This document shows, in pieces, positions 25,668 through 34,181 of a DNA stretch of 64,000 bases. Position 1 is the stretch's first letter; each line of letters begins with the position of its first letter. The notes beneath the pieces are model-generated. The model worked only from the letters and a program-made list of their open reading frames with translations. It had not been told where the DNA came from and did no database searches. Source of the DNA: a bacterium (lineage in GTDB: Bacteria; Hinthialibacterota; Hinthialibacteria; OLB16). A program made the position numbers and the translations under genes. The stretch lies in contig JAJVIK010000008.1 of NCBI GenBank assembly GCA_022072055.1, forward strand, positions 304,912 through 368,911. The letters run 5' to 3'.

Positions 25668-26177
25668 ATGTCGACCCCGATCAAGCCGGAGCTGGGAGAG
25701 ACACCTCAGGGTGGCGTCCGCTTGGAGCCGGGACTGCGTGAGCGCTGGGGGAGGCAACGGATGGGGCGAGTCAGAGTTCCCATAACAATCCGAAATTCGG
25801 ATGATCTGGCGGCGGTACGTCGAAACCTGATTTCCGAAGAGCAAGTGCGTTCGCTGACAGTTGAGGGCTTCGTGGACACCGGGGCAAACTTCCTCTGCCT
25901 ACCAAAATCGATGGTCCAGCGCCTAGGCTTGGTGTATCGAGAGACCCTGCTGGTGCGGACCGCGAACGGGCCAGTCAACCGAAACCTCTTTGTTGGCGCG
26001 GAAGTGGGAATCCAAGGGCGCTCTCTTCCGTCCGCGGTCATGGAGATTGACGAGGACATGCCTCCGCTCATCGGGGTTTTGGTTTTGGAAATGCTTGATT
26101 TTGTTGTGGATCCGGGCGGTGAGAGGCTTATTCCGAATCCCGAGCATGGTGGGGACTGGATGGCGGACATCTACTAA
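25668..26177 (+). CDS. Retropepsin-like aspartic protease domain protein
   Basis: A 169-residue protein of the clan AA aspartyl protease-like group. The motif VEGFVDTGANFLCLPKSMVQRLGL carries the catalytic D-T-G, and PPLIGVLVLEMLDFVVDPGGERLIPNP fits the flap/hydrophobic-Gly end of the fold. The N-terminal 31 residues (before MGRVRVPITIRN) look poorly conserved, so translation may start at 25761 instead of 25668; the upstream start has AGAAGGTG before it. Substrates of these small bacterial proteins are mostly unknown. It stands alone before the phoH promoter. Confidence 0.75.
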   Translation: MSTPIKPELGETPQGGVRLEPGLRERWGRQRMGRVRVPITIRNSDDLAAVRRNLISEEQVRSLTVEGFVDTGANFLCLPKSMVQRLGLVYRETLLVRTANGPVNRNLFVGAEVGIQGRSLPSAVMEIDEDMPPLIGVLVLEMLDFVVDPGGERLIPNPEHGGDWMADIY

Positions 26178-26243
26178 GACCCTATCTACGGTCCGCTCCA
26201 CTACGCCAGGGTCGCCATTTCTCACCTTTAGGGAATTCCGTAC

Positions 26244-26273
26244 TTGACACCCCCGCGTTTCCCGCCGGATAAT
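26244..26273 (+). promoter_or_regulatory. Sigma-70-type promoter of the phoH operon
   Basis: TTGACA at 26244-26249 and GATAAT at 26268-26273, separated by 18 bases. The -35 is perfect and the -10 has one mismatch from TATAAT. Transcription would begin near 26280, giving a leader of about 190 bases before phoH. Confidence 0.65.
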
Positions 26274-26470
26274 AAACAAGCGTATGAGAGACTCAGCGCC
26301 GAGCCGAAGTCCTCGGTCGAATCTATATTTCCAGGGAGCGCCTGTCCGGCTCGCCCACGTTTCCACATCGCCCATTGCAGACCCTTCCGCGCCTCTCGCC
26401 GAATTGAACATCCCTTCCCTGATTACAACCTTCTCCACCCTTTTGGCGACCTCGGCCCATCCCCAGCTCC

Positions 26471-27445
26471 ATGACTGAACACACCCATTTGATTCGTCTC
26501 AGGGACTCGCGCGAAAGCGTGGCGGTCTACGGGAACCTCGACGAAAACCTTCGTTTGATTGAAGAGGAGTTCGAGGCTCACCTGATCGCGCGCGGGGAGC
26601 AGCTTCGCATCCAGGGCGGAGTGGAGCAGGTGGACTTGGTGCGCCAAGTGATCGAGGGCTTGCGCGGCATCGCGCAGACCCGCGCGGTGGTCGATTTGCA
26701 GAATGTCCGCGACCTGATCCGAATGGTGAAGGCCAAGAGCCCTGTCCCGGTGCGCGAGGTGCTGGAGGACTCGATTCAGGTCAACGGACAGCACCGCAAG
26801 ATCAAGCCGAAAACAGTCGGCCAGAAGCGCTATATCGACGCCATCCGTCAAAACGACATCGTGTTCGGGATCGGACCGGCGGGGACCGGAAAGACTTACC
26901 TTGCGATGGCCTGCGCGGTGCACGCCCTGATTAACCGCAAGGTCAAGCGGATTGTGCTCGCGCGCCCGGCGGTCGAGGCGGGGGAATCGCTCGGCTTTCT
27001 GCCGGGAGACCTTTACGAGAAGGTGAACCCGTACCTGCGCCCGCTGTATGACGCTCTCTATGACATGATGGAGTTCGAGAAGGTCAACCGTCTCATGCAG
27101 CAGGGTCAGATCGAGGTCGCGCCGCTGGCGTTCATGCGCGGCAGGACCCTCAACGATTCCTTTGTGGTGTTGGATGAGGCGCAGAACACCACGCGCGAGC
27201 AGATGAAGATGTTTCTCACCCGCCTGGGGTATGACTCCAAGGCGGTGGTTACCGGGGATGTGACTCAGATCGATCTCCCGCAGCAGAAGGTGAGCGGCCT
27301 GATCGACGCGATCGGGGTGCTCAAGGGAATCCGCGGCCTGGAGATGGTCTGGCTGGGCCGTGGGGATGTGGTCCGGCACCCGCTGGTTCAGGAGATCATC
27401 CGAGCCTATGAAGAGGCGGATTCGCCGGAGGCGGCCAAGCTATGA
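26471..27445 (+). CDS. phoH: PhoH family ATPase
   Basis: A 324-residue PhoH-like P-loop NTPase, implicated in RNA metabolism and usually linked with ybeY. Walker A is GPAGTGKTYLA (about residue 135) and Walker B is SFVVLDEAQN (about 232), followed by RLGYDSKAVVTGDVTQIDLP. The N-terminal 100 residues contain the expected small domain (EEEFEAHLIARGEQLRIQG). The ribosome site before the ATG at 26471 is weak. The stop overlaps the next start (ATGA), and the phoH / HD hydrolase / ybeY / CNNM order is a widespread conserved block. Confidence 0.94.
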   Translation: MTEHTHLIRLRDSRESVAVYGNLDENLRLIEEEFEAHLIARGEQLRIQGGVEQVDLVRQVIEGLRGIAQTRAVVDLQNVRDLIRMVKAKSPVPVREVLEDSIQVNGQHRKIKPKTVGQKRYIDAIRQNDIVFGIGPAGTGKTYLAMACAVHALINRKVKRIVLARPAVEAGESLGFLPGDLYEKVNPYLRPLYDALYDMMEFEKVNRLMQQGQIEVAPLAFMRGRTLNDSFVVLDEAQNTTREQMKMFLTRLGYDSKAVVTGDVTQIDLPQQKVSGLIDAIGVLKGIRGLEMVWLGRGDVVRHPLVQEIIRAYEEADSPEAAKL

Positions 27446-29766
27446 GCGGCCCGCTTTCGGTTCCTGATTTCGACGCCCCCCGCTCGGCGAGGCGCGGAGG
27501 GGATGCCAGGCGGCTGACACTCGGCCACGCCGCGGTGTTCCTGGGGGCGCTTGCGCTGATCACTCTCGCGAGCCTCCCGCCGCGTCCCAACCCGGAACGG
27601 TTGCTCGACATGCGGGTCGGCGAGGCCGCCACAAGAAGCGTGCTCGCCCCCTTCCCTCTCAAGGTTCTGGACGTGGAGAAAACCGAGCTGCGTCGCAAGG
27701 AGGCCGCCGACAAGACTCCGCCCACCTACAGGCCAAGGCCGGAGGCGGCGATGCGCGCGCGACTCAAATGGGAAACCCTCGTCGCTTTGGTCGAGGACGA
27801 GAAAGTCCTCCCAGTGACCGATGAGGCGATCATCCATGAGGCCCGCGCTTTCCTGGCGAGCCTTACGGACGCCGACCAAAAGCTGCTCAAGCGGAAGCTC
27901 GCCGATGGGAACTGGCGCGGTTCGGTCCTTTCCAGATTCACCCGCGCCCTGGAGGAAAAGGAGATCGTGGCGATTGACCCACAGGAGCAGACCGAGGCGC
28001 CCGCGAACGGCGCCCCTGTGCTCTGGCGTCTAAGGGAGCCGGATGGTTCATTGCAGGATCGGGTCAGCTGGGTCTCGGTCGAATCGGTCACCCAGCAGGC
28101 CGAGGTCCTGGGAAGGACTCTACTCGAATTCGATTTCGGGGCGGATGAGAAGGCCAAGCCGTTGGCGATGTCCCTGGCGGCGGCGTTCATCGAGCCGAAT
28201 CTGGAATTCGATGCGGTGGCGACCGAAGCGGACCGCCTCATTGCCCGCGCCTCGGTTCCATCGGTGTCGATTGAATTCAAGCAGAACCAGCGCTTGGTCG
28301 CGCGCGGAGAGTTGGTCACCGAGGACCAGAAGCGGGCCCTTGCGGAGCTCAGCGCGCGGATGCAGTCCCGCCTCGGGGATGTTCTCGGGCGCATGCTGCT
28401 GATCGCGGTGATGCTCGGGGTGATTTTTGTGTATCTGCGGCGGAATCACGCCGTCATCTACCACAATCTTCCTCGTTTAGCGGCGTTCTTGGGCCAGATC
28501 ACGTTGGTGGCTTGGAGTGGCCTGGTGGTTGCCTGGGGGGTCGAGTTCAATGCCTTTCAGGGGAGCGAGGAATCGGTCGGCATGGTCGGACTCGTGGTCC
28601 CGGTGGCCTCGGCGGGGATCATGATCTCCCTCCTGGAAAACTCGCGCCTCGCGCTCTTCTCGGTGATCATGAGCTCCTTCCTGGTGGGGATCCAGTTCAA
28701 CTGGGGCTTCGAGATTCTGCTGACCCTTGCCTTGACCGGAATCCTGGCGGTCTTCCAGCTGGCCGGGATCTCGCGCAGGAGCCAAGTGTACTGGGTGATT
28801 CCGTGGATTCTCGGCGCGGGGGGGCTGATGATCACGGGGGTGCACATGATCCTGTACCCCTCCTGGGAGGCCGCGCGGCACTACCTGGGGAGCCTCATGT
28901 GGGGCTGGATGTTCCTGGGAATCAACGCCATGCTGTCGGTCGGCATCGCCCTCCTGCTTCTTCCGATGCTGGAGGATTTGCTGGGAATCACCACAATCTT
29001 CAAGCTGCGCGAAGTCTCCACCTATCACCCACTCCTGCGCCAGCTTGAGGAAAAAGCCCCCGGGACCTATTACCACTCCCTGAATGTCAGCGCCCTTGCG
29101 GAGTCGGCGGCGGGGGCGATTGGAGCCAACGCGGTCCTGGTCAAGGTCGGGGCGTATTATCACGACATCGGGAAGATGGAGAAGCCGAGTTATTTCGTGG
29201 AAAACCAGTTCACGGAGGAGGATCGCCGCAAACACTCCAAGATTTCCCCGCACATGAGCTGCCTGATCATCCGGAACCATGTCAAACTGGGAATCGAGAT
29301 GGCCCGCGAGCAGCGCTTGCCCGAGGCGATCATCCCGTTCATCGCCGAGCATCACGGCACCACCCTGCTTTCCTATTTCTACGATCAGGCCCGGGCGGAG
29401 GATCCGCACGGCACGGTCTCCGAGGCGGATTTCCGCTACCCCGGCCCCAAGCCGCAGACCATCGAAAGCGCGGTCTTGATGCTGGCCGACACCATCGAGG
29501 CGGCCTCTCGAACCATGAAGCTCGTGGGCGAAGGAGAGATTCGCGTTTTCGTGAAGCGGATCATCAACGACAAGATGGTCGATGGCCAATTTGACGAATG
29601 TAATCTGACATTCCGCCAACTGCGTATCCTGTCCGATTCCTTCACTCGGACCCTCCGGACCATGATGCACCGTCGCATCGCCTACCCCTCGATGCCGGAG
29701 GTGGAGCGCGTTCCGGGCGAGCCGAAGGAAGAAAAAGTTCAACCGCTGTTCAGCCGGGGGGCATGA
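27442..29766 (+). CDS. 7TM-HD membrane phosphohydrolase (PgpH-like)
   Basis: A 774-residue inner-membrane protein. The N-terminal membrane helix (AAVFLGALALITLASL) is followed by a periplasmic 7TMR-HDED domain (about residues 60-300), seven hydrophobic segments (about 310-530), and a cytoplasmic HD domain with YYHSLNVSALAESAA (about 543), VKVGAYYHDIGK (about 568-579), HMSCLIIRNHVKLG and FIAEHHGTTLLSYFY. In firmicutes, PgpH degrades cyclic di-AMP; whether this host uses that messenger is not shown here. It overlaps phoH by 4 bp and precedes ybeY by 25 bp. Confidence 0.9.
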   Translation: MSGPLSVPDFDAPRSARRGGDARRLTLGHAAVFLGALALITLASLPPRPNPERLLDMRVGEAATRSVLAPFPLKVLDVEKTELRRKEAADKTPPTYRPRPEAAMRARLKWETLVALVEDEKVLPVTDEAIIHEARAFLASLTDADQKLLKRKLADGNWRGSVLSRFTRALEEKEIVAIDPQEQTEAPANGAPVLWRLREPDGSLQDRVSWVSVESVTQQAEVLGRTLLEFDFGADEKAKPLAMSLAAAFIEPNLEFDAVATEADRLIARASVPSVSIEFKQNQRLVARGELVTEDQKRALAELSARMQSRLGDVLGRMLLIAVMLGVIFVYLRRNHAVIYHNLPRLAAFLGQITLVAWSGLVVAWGVEFNAFQGSEESVGMVGLVVPVASAGIMISLLENSRLALFSVIMSSFLVGIQFNWGFEILLTLALTGILAVFQLAGISRRSQVYWVIPWILGAGGLMITGVHMILYPSWEAARHYLGSLMWGWMFLGINAMLSVGIALLLLPMLEDLLGITTIFKLREVSTYHPLLRQLEEKAPGTYYHSLNVSALAESAAGAIGANAVLVKVGAYYHDIGKMEKPSYFVENQFTEEDRRKHSKISPHMSCLIIRNHVKLGIEMAREQRLPEAIIPFIAEHHGTTLLSYFYDQARAEDPHGTVSEADFRYPGPKPQTIESAVLMLADTIEAASRTMKLVGEGEIRVFVKRIINDKMVDGQFDECNLTFRQLRILSDSFTRTLRTMMHRRIAYPSMPEVERVPGEPKEEKVQPLFSRGA

Positions 29767-29791
29767 ATCCCTCCGAGGGCCTCTCCAAGCC

Positions 29792-30211
29792 ATGAGCGTG
29801 GAAATCCAGGACGACCAAGATGTCCCCATCGACAAGCGCCGCCTCAAGAAGCGGCTTGCGGCCGCGTTGCGCAAGGCGGGCCTCCCGGACTCCGAGGTGA
29901 GCGTGCTGCTCACCGATGACGAGCGCATGACCGAATTGAACCGAACCTATCGGAGCCTCGACAAGACCACGGACGTGCTTTCGTTTCCCCTGGCGGAGGA
30001 GGAAGATTCACCCCTGGCCGCCTTTCTCGGGGACATCGTGATCTCGGTCCCCACCGCCCAGCGTCAGGCCCGGGAGTCGAAAGTGACTCTCGTTGAGGAG
30101 GTGGAGAACCTGGCGCTGCACGGTCTGCTCCACTTGTTGGGACGCGATCACGAAAGCGAGGGTTGGGAATCCTGGCGAGCGGCCTTGGCGGAGATCACCC
30201 CCGATGAGTGA
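29792..30211 (+). CDS. ybeY: Endoribonuclease YbeY, 16S rRNA maturation factor
   Basis: A zinc metalloprotein of 139 residues involved in 16S rRNA 3'-end maturation and ribosome quality control. The zinc site is visible as HGLLHLLGRDHE (His-x3-His-x5-His), preceded by the family motifs LNRTYRSLDKTTDVLSFPL and LGDIVISVPTA. The length is normal. The stop overlaps the CNNM-CBS gene start by 8 bp. Confidence 0.95.
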   Translation: MSVEIQDDQDVPIDKRRLKKRLAAALRKAGLPDSEVSVLLTDDERMTELNRTYRSLDKTTDVLSFPLAEEEDSPLAAFLGDIVISVPTAQRQARESKVTLVEEVENLALHGLLHLLGRDHESEGWESWRAALAEITPDE

Positions 30212-31535
30212 CGGCATGATGCTGTTCGTGGAGGGGGGCTTGGTGCTCTTTTCCATTCTGTTATCGGCTTTTTTCAGCGGGTCAGAAACCGCGCTGACCT
30301 CGATCAGCGCGGTGCGGATCAACCAGATCGCGGGCCGGGACAACGAGAAACATCCGCTTTTTGACTGGCTGCGTCACCCGACGAAGTACCTCACCACGCT
30401 GCTCGTCGGCAACAACATCGTGAACATCGGCGGCTCGCTGGTGGGCGGGGACTTTTCCCGTCGGCTGCTGCTGATGCTTTATCCGGGGCATCCCAACATC
30501 GAGGCGCTTTCCACGGGCGTGGCCTTTGTGACCATGACCTGCCTGATTCTGATCTTCGGCGAGATCATCCCCAAGAGCTACTCGCGTCACCACTGCGAGA
30601 CAGTCGCGCCCCGGGTGGTCGCGCCGCTGGGGTTTCTGTATCGGATTCTGAAGTATCCGATCCGCCTGTGCATCCTGATCTCCAACACGATCATTCGCCT
30701 TTTCGGAGGCGAGACCACCAAGGAGGTTCCCTTCGTGACCTCGGATGACCTCAAGCTGATGATCGAGGTCGGGGAGAAACAGGGGCTGTTGGACATCGAC
30801 GAGCGCGAGATGCTCCATTCGATCTTCGAGCTTTCCGAGACTCAGGTCCGCGAGGTCATGACCCCTCGCGTGGAGATGGTGTATGTCCGCGTGAACGATT
30901 CCCTCGAAACCGTGCTGAGGACCTTCAAGGAGCATGACTTTTCGCGACTGCCGGTGATCGACGACAATCGCGACAACGTGGTCGGAGTTCTGTACATGAA
31001 GGACCTGATTCACCATGTTCAGGATGGCGCCGCTCAAAACGACCTGGTGAGGCGGCTCAAACGCCCCCCGCTCTTCGTGCCTGAAACCAAGCGCGTGGAT
31101 GATGTTCTCAAGCAGTTCCAATCCTCCAAGATGCACATGGCGATCGTGGTGGACGAGTACGGGGGCACCTCGGGCCTGGTCACCATCGAGGACATCCTCG
31201 AGGAGATCGTGGGCGAGATTCAGGATGAGTTTGACGAGGAAGAGCCGGAGATTGTGGCCGGCGGAACCGGCGAGTGGATTGTGGACGCCACTGTGGACCC
31301 CGAGGACCTGGAGGATGCCCTAGGGATGGATTGGCCGGAGGAGGAGCACAAGTTCGACAGCGTGGCCGGCCTGCTGCTGGACCAGGTTGGAGACCTTCCC
31401 AAGGTCGGCGAAATCGTGGAGTGGAAAGGGCTGCGTTTCACCATCCTGGAGGCCGACGAACGCCGCATCACCAGGGTCCGGGTGGAGAGGCATGCCCCCG
31501 AGGAGGTGGTCGAGGTGGAGGAGCCGGAGCCTTGA
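30204..31535 (+). CDS. CNNM-domain, CBS-pair, CorC/HlyC transporter-type protein
   Basis: A 443-residue membrane protein of the hemolysin-III/CorC-like group, linked to magnesium or cobalt transport. The start at 30204 (MSDGMMLF) overlaps ybeY. The N-terminal CNNM domain (about residues 5-185) has [22 protein letters not shown] and [19 protein letters not shown] pair follows (about 210-330: [67 protein letters not shown]) and the C-terminal CorC domain includes [20 protein letters not shown]. The operon order matches many bacteria, where era or recO would follow; here an HNH gene does. Confidence 0.93.
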   Translation: MSDGMMLFVEGGLVLFSILLSAFFSGSETALTSISAVRINQIAGRDNEKHPLFDWLRHPTKYLTTLLVGNNIVNIGGSLVGGDFSRRLLLMLYPGHPNIEALSTGVAFVTMTCLILIFGEIIPKSYSRHHCETVAPRVVAPLGFLYRILKYPIRLCILISNTIIRLFGGETTKEVPFVTSDDLKLMIEVGEKQGLLDIDEREMLHSIFELSETQVREVMTPRVEMVYVRVNDSLETVLRTFKEHDFSRLPVIDDNRDNVVGVLYMKDLIHHVQDGAAQNDLVRRLKRPPLFVPETKRVDDVLKQFQSSKMHMAIVVDEYGGTSGLVTIEDILEEIVGEIQDEFDEEEPEIVAGGTGEWIVDATVDPEDLEDALGMDWPEEEHKFDSVAGLLLDQVGDLPKVGEIVEWKGLRFTILEADERRITRVRVERHAPEEVVEVEEPEP

Positions 31536-31571
31536 TCCGGCTCTCCCATAGGATTGCGGCAAGCGTGTTGC

Positions 31572-31577
31572 TATACT
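31572..31577 (+). promoter_or_regulatory. Possible extended -10 promoter element for the HNH gene
   Basis: TGCTATACT forms an extended -10 box about 120 bases before the HNH start, without a convincing -35. The gap between the CNNM stop and the HNH start is 160 bp, so a separate promoter is plausible. Confidence 0.3.
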
Positions 31578-31695
31578 TTTCCGAGAAAGTCGGGAAACTT
31601 AATGGTTTTAGCGAATTGGATGGACTTCATCTGAACTGAACCCTCAGTGGATATAGATTGGCGGAATTGCGCCGGGAAGGGGTAAGGAGAGTCGA

Positions 31696-32286
31696 ATGCT
31701 TTCACAACCGACCCTGGTTCTGAACCGGTCGTGGCAGGCGATCTGCACGACGAGCGTTCGCCACGCCATTATCCTGGTGTACACCGGGCGAGCGAAGTTT
31801 ATCGCCCCGGACACCTATGAGCTCCACGACCTGGAGTCCTGGTCGGATCTGGCGCGCTTTGCCAAGGGTCCGTTGATCCATGGGGTCAACCTGGCCCTTC
31901 CGGTCCCGGAGGTGGTCATCCTCACCGAGACCAATGTTTACCCGCAGCCCAAGGTGGTCTTCTCGCGCCGGAACATCTTCAAGCGAGACCATTACACCTG
32001 CCAATACTGCGGGGCTCGACCGAGGCTCCAGGAGCTCACCATCGACCATGTGCTTCCTCGCTCACAGGGCGGGCGAAGCACATGGGAAAACTGCGTGGTT
32101 TCCTGCCGGGGCTGCAACGAGGACAAAGGGAACCGCACTCCGGAGGAGGCCGGGTTGAAGATCCATGTCAAGCCGCGCCGTCCCGCTTGGCTGCCGTTTG
32201 TCACCCAGAACAACGGTCTTCGCCCAAGCTGGGAGAAGTTCATCGGCGACCTGTACTGGAACGTCGAACTGGATCAGTCCGAATAG
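31696..32286 (+). CDS. HNH endonuclease
   Basis: A 196-residue protein with a clean HNH/zinc module at about residues 100-150: YTCQYCGARPRLQELTIDHVLPRSQGG, then WENCVVSCRGCNEDKGNRTPEEAGL. The two CxxC pairs bind structural zinc; the D-H and the following N and N/K residues form the catalytic site. The N-terminal part (QPTLVLNRSWQAICTTSVRHAIILVY) is typical of the widespread solitary HNH family in Gram-negative and PVC bacteria, whose role is unclear. AAGGAGAG precedes the ATG. Confidence 0.92.
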   Translation: MLSQPTLVLNRSWQAICTTSVRHAIILVYTGRAKFIAPDTYELHDLESWSDLARFAKGPLIHGVNLALPVPEVVILTETNVYPQPKVVFSRRNIFKRDHYTCQYCGARPRLQELTIDHVLPRSQGGRSTWENCVVSCRGCNEDKGNRTPEEAGLKIHVKPRRPAWLPFVTQNNGLRPSWEKFIGDLYWNVELDQSE

Positions 32287-32306
32287 GATCCTCCCAAGGG
32301 GCGCCG

Positions 32307-34067
32307 TTATCTGGCGCACACGATCCGGAACCCAACATACCCGCTGGGCGGAGTTTTCGGTGTGACCGCCACGCGCCAATCGCAGCGCAGGGACTCCAAT
32401 CGGTCCTTCCAGGTTCCTCCGCGATAGACGAGTTCCTTGCGAGGCCCCGGCTCGCACCACTCCCCGACATTCCCGGCCAGATCGTGGATGCCGAGCTGAT
32501 TCGGTTTGAAACTTCCAACTTCGAAGGTTCCGCCGTGGTCTCCGCCGCCGAAATTGGCGTAAGCGGCCGCTTCCTCCGGAGATTCCCCCCAAACATACCG
32601 CCCCGAACCCCCGGCCCGGCAGGCGGCCTCCCATTCTTCTTCCGTGGGCAGGCGAACTTCTTTCCCGAAATGGGATGAGAGCCTTCGGCAGAACTCCCGG
32701 CAGTCCTCCAGCGAGACATTCTCAACCGGGTAGCGCGCCCCCTTGATCTTCGAGGGGTCGAGCGGGAGGTCGTGTTTCGAGACCGGAAGCCCCGCGACCA
32801 CGCTCCCCCACTCCGATTGAGTGATCTCATATTTCCCGATCCGAATCGGACTTCCCGGCAGTTCGACCAACTCAATCCGTTCGCCGCTGGGAAGCGGGAT
32901 GCCCGCGGTGGTCGTGGCCGGGGCGGGCGGCTCCTCAATGAGCGGAGGAGGAGGAGGAAGCGCGGGAAGAGGTGGGGAAACCAGCACATTGCCCAGATCC
33001 AGGACCTGCCCCTCTACAATCTTGATCTCGCCGCGCACTTCCGAGGGGGGTAGGTTCGGCGCCTGAATCCTCAGGCCAGGATAGGTTCCCACCACGAGCT
33101 TGAGCGAGAACGCCCCTTGGATGTCGGCCTCGCCGGCGCGGTCCGTGCCAATCGGGCCCACGCGCGCGCCCCGCAGCGGCGCTTGGGTCGCGGTATCCAG
33201 CAGGATGCCTTTGAGCTCGCCCTCCGGGAGTCGACGGGGCACCAGGATGAACTCCCCGCCCCGGTGGTCGGTCTCAAAGATCGCGCCCATCTGCGGGGAC
33301 TGGGAGGCGTTGCGGGCGATGTCCACCTTCACTTGGTTGAAAACCTGCGAGGAATCCGTCCAACCGCGAGGCGGGTTCTCCAGGGCCTTCAGGAAGTAGT
33401 GCGCGAAGACACTGTGCCCCTCGAACCCTTCGGCGGTCACCGGTTCATCCCCACCGGAGGCCAGGACCAATCGCGATTTCTTCTTGAGGGCCTCGGTCAC
33501 ATAGCGGTCCAGTTCCCCCTCGGCCGGCTCCACGGTAACCCCCTTTTCGGCGAACAGACGCCCGGAGAAGCAGGAGTCGCAGACCACCCAGATGTGCCGC
33601 GCCTTCATCGCGCGAACATAGCGCTGGATGCGGTCGCTGGCGATGAAATCAACCTCGCTCTTTCCTTCCACCGGAACCCAGAAAGCATCCCCGGTGAGGT
33701 CATCCTTGGTCCCATGCCCCGAGAAATAGATGAGCAGACTGTTCTCTTCGGTCAGGTTGGAGGCCAGGTCTCGGAGGGAGTCAATGATCGCCTGCTGGGT
33801 CGCGCTTTCATCATAGAGCTCGATGATCCGCTCGAAGCCATACTTGTCGCGGAGCAACGCGGCCAGGGAGCGGGAGTCATGAACGCAATTGGAAAGCGGG
33901 GTGTGGAACCGGTACTTGTCGATCCCGATGACCAAGGCCCATTGACGGCCCACGCCGCCGGTCCATTCCGGCGCGCCGGGAGCCTCCACCGCGACCCCCT
34001 TGAGGTCCTCCGCCGCGGACGGAATACAAAGCCCCAACGCAATGAGTAAACCGAGGAGCTGGGTCAT
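32307..34067 (-). CDS. Secreted caspase-like protease fused to a formylglycine-generating-enzyme domain
   Basis: A 586-residue exported protein. The signal peptide is MTQLLGLLIALGLCIPSAAED (start 34067 chosen for this reason). The C14 caspase/metacaspase domain spans about residues 40-285: ALVIGIDKYRF, the catalytic His in LIYFSGHGTKDD (about 117) and the catalytic Cys in VVCDSCFSGRLF (about 166). A beta module (about 285-365) and Pro-rich linker lead to a SUMF1/FGE-sulfatase domain (about 390-586) with VENVSLEDCREFCRRLS, VRLPTEEEWEAACRAG, DLAGNVGEWCEP and YVGFRIVCAR. In such fusions the FGE-like domain often acts as a binding module; enzymatic formylglycine activity is doubtful. Confidence 0.88.
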   Translation of the reverse strand: MTQLLGLLIALGLCIPSAAEDLKGVAVEAPGAPEWTGGVGRQWALVIGIDKYRFHTPLSNCVHDSRSLAALLRDKYGFERIIELYDESATQQAIIDSLRDLASNLTEENSLLIYFSGHGTKDDLTGDAFWVPVEGKSEVDFIASDRIQRYVRAMKARHIWVVCDSCFSGRLFAEKGVTVEPAEGELDRYVTEALKKKSRLVLASGGDEPVTAEGFEGHSVFAHYFLKALENPPRGWTDSSQVFNQVKVDIARNASQSPQMGAIFETDHRGGEFILVPRRLPEGELKGILLDTATQAPLRGARVGPIGTDRAGEADIQGAFSLKLVVGTYPGLRIQAPNLPPSEVRGEIKIVEGQVLDLGNVLVSPPLPALPPPPPLIEEPPAPATTTAGIPLPSGERIELVELPGSPIRIGKYEITQSEWGSVVAGLPVSKHDLPLDPSKIKGARYPVENVSLEDCREFCRRLSSHFGKEVRLPTEEEWEAACRAGGSGRYVWGESPEEAAAYANFGGGDHGGTFEVGSFKPNQLGIHDLAGNVGEWCEPGPRKELVYRGGTWKDRLESLRCDWRVAVTPKTPPSGYVGFRIVCAR

Positions 34068-34181
34068 GGCCGGTCTCGTGCATATTCTTTCCCTTTGATG
34101 GGGCCCTCGCAAGCCGCGCCGCGAGAGCCCGGGGTCTCCCAGGAAAGTGACGATCCAACGCGGGGGATTTGCCAGATCGCG

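Noticed and set aside
26178-26470. Short frames in the phoH leader
   Set aside because: They cross the promoter or lack ribosome sites; more simply explained as an untranslated leader.
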